From Methanomassiliicoccales archaeon (GTDB taxonomy: Archaea; Thermoplasmatota; Thermoplasmata; Methanomassiliicoccales; UBA472): DNA of 8,591 nucleotides. Under the pieces are notes generated by a model that saw only the letters and a program-made list of their open reading frames with translations, did not search any database and was not told the DNA's origin. The position numbers were made by a program, and so were the translations under genes. Shown one piece after another: positions 6,660-8,591 of this stretch. How positions within the stretch are numbered: position 1 is the first letter of the stretch; each line of letters starts with the position of its first letter. The stretch spans positions 1-8,591 of the forward strand of contig DUJZ01000117.1 in the NCBI GenBank assembly GCA_013329565.1. The letters are read 5' to 3'.

Positions 6660-8054
6660 TCAGGGCATCAGGTCCCGCAGCACGTGGTCCAGGGCCTCGA
6701 GCTTGAAAGGCTTCGGAAGCACGGCCGAGAAGCCGTGCTCCACATGGTTAGCCATGACCGGGTTGCTGGAATATCCGCTGCACACCACCGTCCGCACCTG
6801 CGGGTCCAGCCTCATGAGCTTGTCCAAGGTCTCCTCCCCGCCCATTCCCTCGGGGACCACCAGGTCCAGGATCACCACGGAGAAGGGCGCACTTGGAAGG
6901 GCCTCCTGGAACAGCATCAGAGCTTCCTGTCCATCTCTGGCCACCTGCGCCTCGTAACCCAGTTGCTCCAGGAGCTCCTTGCCGACCTCCCGGATGGCCT
7001 CCTCGTCATCCATCCATAGCACCTTCCGGCGATCGACGGTCCGGCGCTTGAACTCGATGGGCTGGTCCGGCAATTCTTTGCTGACCGGTAGCAGCACAGA
7101 TATGCTGGTCCCTCCGCCCTCCTTCGAGCTCGCCAGGATGACCCCGGAATGCCGGCGAGCGATGTTCTGGGCCACCGTCAGGCCGAGTCCCCTAGTCTGG
7201 CCCTTGGTGGAGAAGTATGGATCGAAAATGCGATGAATATGGGGCCTGGGGATTCCTGGTCCTGTGTCCTGAACGACAATGCGGACGTAATCTCCCGCTT
7301 TGAGCGCGGCCACCTCTCCCTCCCCGATGACGGCGTTCCTTCCTGTCACGGTGACCGATCCCCCGTCCGGAACCGCCTCTACGGCGTTCATTAGGATGTT
7401 ATTGAAGAGATGCGGCAGCTGGCCGCGGTCGGCCATCACCGGCATCAGGTCCTTGGGCAGATCGTAAGCGACGTTTATTCCTGGTCGCCCAAGGATGAAG
7501 GCTGTGTACTCCGGGATGTAGGACCGTAGGTCCACCAGCTCCTTCAAGGGCTCCCCTCCCTGGGAGAAGCTGAGTAGCGTTTGCGACAATCCCCGTCCTC
7601 GGTCCACCGCGCCCTCGATGGCATCCAGATGCTTGACGGCGTCCTCAGAGACGTGGCACTTCTCCTTGATCACGGAAAGGTTCCCCTCGATGACCGTAAG
7701 AGTGTTGTTCAGGTTATGGGCCAGTCCGGCGGCCAGGTTGCCGATGGACTCCAGGCGTACCAGCTGCGAGGCGATCTCCCTCTGCTGCATCTCCTCGTTG
7801 AGCTGGCTGATGCTCCTTTGAGAGAGGATGAGCTTGCGGTCGCTCCATCTTATCAACAGCAGGATGAGCAGTCCAGTGAGCAGAACGAAGAGAAATCCCT
7901 TGACCAGGGAGATGAGGAGCGTAGAACCGGTATCCACGTCCACCGCCATCAGCAGCACATCCGACAGCAGTATGTAGACGATGGAGACGATTACGTAGAT
8001 TGCCACCACGATATAAGCGTTGAGATTTTCCAGCCTTCCAACTATCCTCTGCAT
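6660..8054 (-). CDS. Membrane histidine kinase with C-terminal receiver domain
   Basis: Hybrid two-component sensor of 464 residues. Two membrane helices (about 13-34 and 48-70) flank a loop of only about 13 residues. A coiled linker (about 72-100) leads to the phosphoacceptor site AAGLAHNLNN (His113), followed by the ATP-binding domain: N box FNNILMNAVEAV (217 on), DTGPGIP (263-269), FDPYFSTKG and RGLGLTVAQNIARRH. Residues 343-464 form a receiver: acidic MDDEE (349-350), phosphorylated Asp397 in VILDLVVP, CSG (Ser426) and PKPF (Lys448). No PAS, GAF, HAMP or output domain is seen, so the signal may be sensed in the membrane and passed on by a partner not in the window. The start ATG at 8054 follows GGGGGTTGGT and lies about 34 nt after the predicted transcription start. 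The frame stays open up to 8147, but that stretch holds the promoter and the tRNA end, so the longer form is rejected. The cupin link is only convergent. Confidence 0.88.
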   Translation of the reverse strand: MQRIVGRLENLNAYIVVAIYVIVSIVYILLSDVLLMAVDVDTGSTLLISLVKGFLFVLLTGLLILLLIRWSDRKLILSQRSISQLNEEMQQREIASQLVRLESIGNLAAGLAHNLNNTLTVIEGNLSVIKEKCHVSEDAVKHLDAIEGAVDRGRGLSQTLLSFSQGGEPLKELVDLRSYIPEYTAFILGRPGINVAYDLPKDLMPVMADRGQLPHLFNNILMNAVEAVPDGGSVTVTGRNAVIGEGEVAALKAGDYVRIVVQDTGPGIPRPHIHRIFDPYFSTKGQTRGLGLTVAQNIARRHSGVILASSKEGGGTSISVLLPVSKELPDQPIEFKRRTVDRRKVLWMDDEEAIREVGKELLEQLGYEAQVARDGQEALMLFQEALPSAPFSVVILDLVVPEGMGGEETLDKLMRLDPQVRTVVCSGYSSNPVMANHVEHGFSAVLPKPFKLEALDHVLRDLMP

Positions 8055-8107
8055 ACCAACCCCCAACAATGCCTTTCCTCGGCAAGGCGTTTTTAATTGA
8101 GCAAGAG

Positions 8108-8119
8108 AAAATTTAAATG
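8108..8119 (-). promoter_or_regulatory. TATA box of the histidine kinase gene
   Basis: On the minus strand this reads CATTTAAATTTT, with the palindromic core ATTTAAAT at 8111-8118. Its centre predicts transcription start near 8086-8090, giving a leader of about 33 nt that carries GGGGGTTGGT just before the ATG at 8054. It is only about 20 nt downstream of the tRNA 3' end. Confidence 0.6.
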
Positions 8120-8138
8120 TTTGCTTATGAGGGACAGG

Positions 8139-8214
8139 TGGAGCCACTAGGGAGATTTGAACTCCCGGCCTGCTGATTACAAGTCAGCCGCTCTACCAGC
8201 TGAGCTATAGTGGC
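8139..8214 (-). tRNA. tRNA-Thr (anticodon UGU) with encoded CCA
   Basis: A complete cloverleaf on the minus strand. The 7-bp acceptor pairs GCCACTA with TAGTGGC. The D arm is GCTC/GAGC around AGCTGGTA. The anticodon stem GCTGA/TCAGC holds the loop CTTGTAA, with UGU at positions 34-36, reading ACA threonine codons. The T arm GGGAG/CTCCC encloses TTCAAAT. All stems are perfect. The discriminator base is U (complement of 8142), as in many archaeal tRNA-Thr, and CCA follows at 8139-8141. There is no intron. The body without CCA is 73 nt. A TATA-like box lies about 27 nt upstream. Confidence 0.97.
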
Positions 8215-8236
8215 CTGTCATCTGGAACGGCGTTCT

Positions 8237-8246
8237 GGATTTAACC
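8237..8246 (-). promoter_or_regulatory. TATA box of the tRNA-Thr gene
   Basis: The minus strand reads GGTTAAATCC. Its centre is about 27 nt before the tRNA 5' end at 8214, the right distance for archaeal TBP-directed transcription starting at or just before the mature tRNA. Confidence 0.5.
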
Positions 8247-8358
8247 GTTTTTACGGCACGTTCGGCGGCTTGGTCGGCGCATCGTGAAAACGAAAATCGT
8301 AGAACAGGTCATTTTTCGATAGGAAAATAGACGAACAGCGTTGTCAGCTCGAACAATG

Positions 8359-8370
8359 GTTTTATAATAC
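8359..8370 (+). promoter_or_regulatory. TATA box of the SatP-type transporter gene
   Basis: GTTTTATAATAC is a close match to archaeal TATA boxes in GC-rich surroundings. Transcription would start near 8388-8392. GGAGG (8381-8385) would then lie at or just before the 5' end, while GGTGGAG (8390-8396), directly before the TTG at 8399, would be inside the message. Confidence 0.55.
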
Positions 8371-8398
8371 CATACTATCCGGAGGAAACGGTGGAGCT

Positions 8399-8591
8399 TT
8401 GGTCCCCCAAGCTAACGATATAACTGAGAACCGCGTCGTGATCGATCGTACCGCCAATCCCGCTCCCCTCGGATTTCTGGGTTTCGGAATGACCACGGTA
8501 CTGCTCAACCTGCACAATGCTGACATCATAAGCATGAGCAGCGTCATCCTATCCATGGGCATATTCTATGGCGGTCTGGCACAGGTCATGA
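8399..8591 (+). CDS. GPR1/FUN34/YaaH (SatP) family acetate/succinate transporter, N-terminal part
   Basis: Only the first 64 residues are in the window, and the frame is open to its end. After a polar start of about 20 residues comes [14 protein letters not shown], a near-exact copy of the family signature (N-P-A-P-L-G-x-x-x-F). It leads into the first membrane helix, then the loop NLHNADI and a second helix ending GGLAQVM. Members are six-helix plasma-membrane channels or symporters for acetate and succinate; the full length should be near 200 residues. The start is uncertain. TTG at 8399 has GGTGGAG just before it and fits the TATA box; GTG at 8438 is in frame and would leave nine residues before the signature. 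No in-frame ATG precedes the signature. In methanogens and other archaea such proteins are linked to acetate uptake or export. No functional partner is visible here. Confidence 0.85.
   Translation, partial: MVPQANDITENRVVIDRTANPAPLGFLGFGMTTVLLNLHNADIISMSSVILSMGIFYGGLAQVM

Larger units (their letters stand above)
8215..8398. other. Divergent intergenic region between tRNA-Thr and the SatP-type gene
   Basis: The largest non-coding stretch, 184 nt. It holds the tRNA TATA box near its left end and the transporter TATA box near its right end. Between them are short inverted repeats: GAACG-G-CGTTC at 8225-8235, CCGT-TTTT-ACGG at 8245-8256 and ACGA-AAA-TCGT at 8290-8300. GAACA also occurs three times (8302, 8333, 8351). 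No open frame with coding character and no convincing RNA gene was seen. The palindromes may be operators, but they are short enough to arise by chance. Confidence 0.4.

Noticed and set aside
8055..8147. Upstream extension of the histidine kinase to an earlier start at 8147
   Set aside because: The added 31 codons cover the TATA box, the predicted transcription start and the last bases of the tRNA. The ATG at 8054 has a ribosome site.
8247..8316. T-runs at 8248-8252 and 8312-8316 as plus-strand terminators
   Set aside because: No plus-strand transcript is expected to end there, because the neighbouring gene on the left is the minus-strand tRNA.
8302..8355. Three copies of GAACA as a possible repeat array
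   Set aside because: Five bases three times in about 50 nt, with uneven spacing and no longer shared core. Too weak to call a CRISPR, iteron or operator array.
8362..8562. Open frame of 66 residues on the minus strand at the right end
   Set aside because: It is antisense to the transporter gene, which carries the NPAPLG family signature, and covers that gene's promoter.

Overview
The window looks like archaeal chromosome, most likely from a GC-rich euryarchaeon of the Thermoplasmata/Methanomassiliicoccales type. Supporting signs are AT-rich TATA-like boxes at archaeal spacing, ribosome-binding sites that match the archaeal 16S tail (GAGGTTATC, GTGATC), frequent AGG and ATA codons, an ACT-domain amino-acid regulator of a type I know mainly from archaea, and a tRNA-Thr. 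The order-level placement is inference; no rRNA or marker gene is present.

Positions 1-4179 (+ strand) hold an arginine biosynthesis operon in the order argC (5' end cut off by the window), argJ, argB, argD. The spacing is very tight: argC stop to argJ start 2 nt, argJ to argB 4 nt, argB to argD 9 nt. Together the four enzymes take N-acetylglutamate to N-acetylornithine. ArgJ recycles the acetyl group, so this is the cyclic route. Genes from ornithine to arginine (argF, argG, argH) are not in the window.

Positions 4180-6659 (+ strand) continue with a predicted regulator (winged-helix-like N-terminus plus two ACT-like domains), a second class III PLP aminotransferase with a four-cysteine insert, and a small cupin that overlaps the aminotransferase by ATGA. 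AT-rich boxes before the regulator and before the aminotransferase suggest that each may have its own promoter. A plausible reading is that the regulator senses an amino acid and serves the flanking operons.

Positions 6660-8054 (- strand) encode a membrane histidine kinase with a C-terminal receiver domain. It meets the cupin gene tail to tail with no spacer. Upstream of it lie its own TATA box and, at 8139-8214 on the same strand, a tRNA-Thr(UGU) with an encoded CCA. The region 8215-8398 is a divergent intergenic region carrying the tRNA promoter, several short palindromes and a TATA box for the last gene. That gene runs off the window and is the start of a GPR1/FUN34/YaaH (SatP) acetate/succinate transporter.

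I see no mobile element, CRISPR array or phage gene. Most of the window is ordinary biosynthetic sequence. The points most worth checking are the altered ArgJ cleavage region, the ACT regulator beside the arg operon, the cysteine insert in the second aminotransferase, and the sensor-poor kinase.
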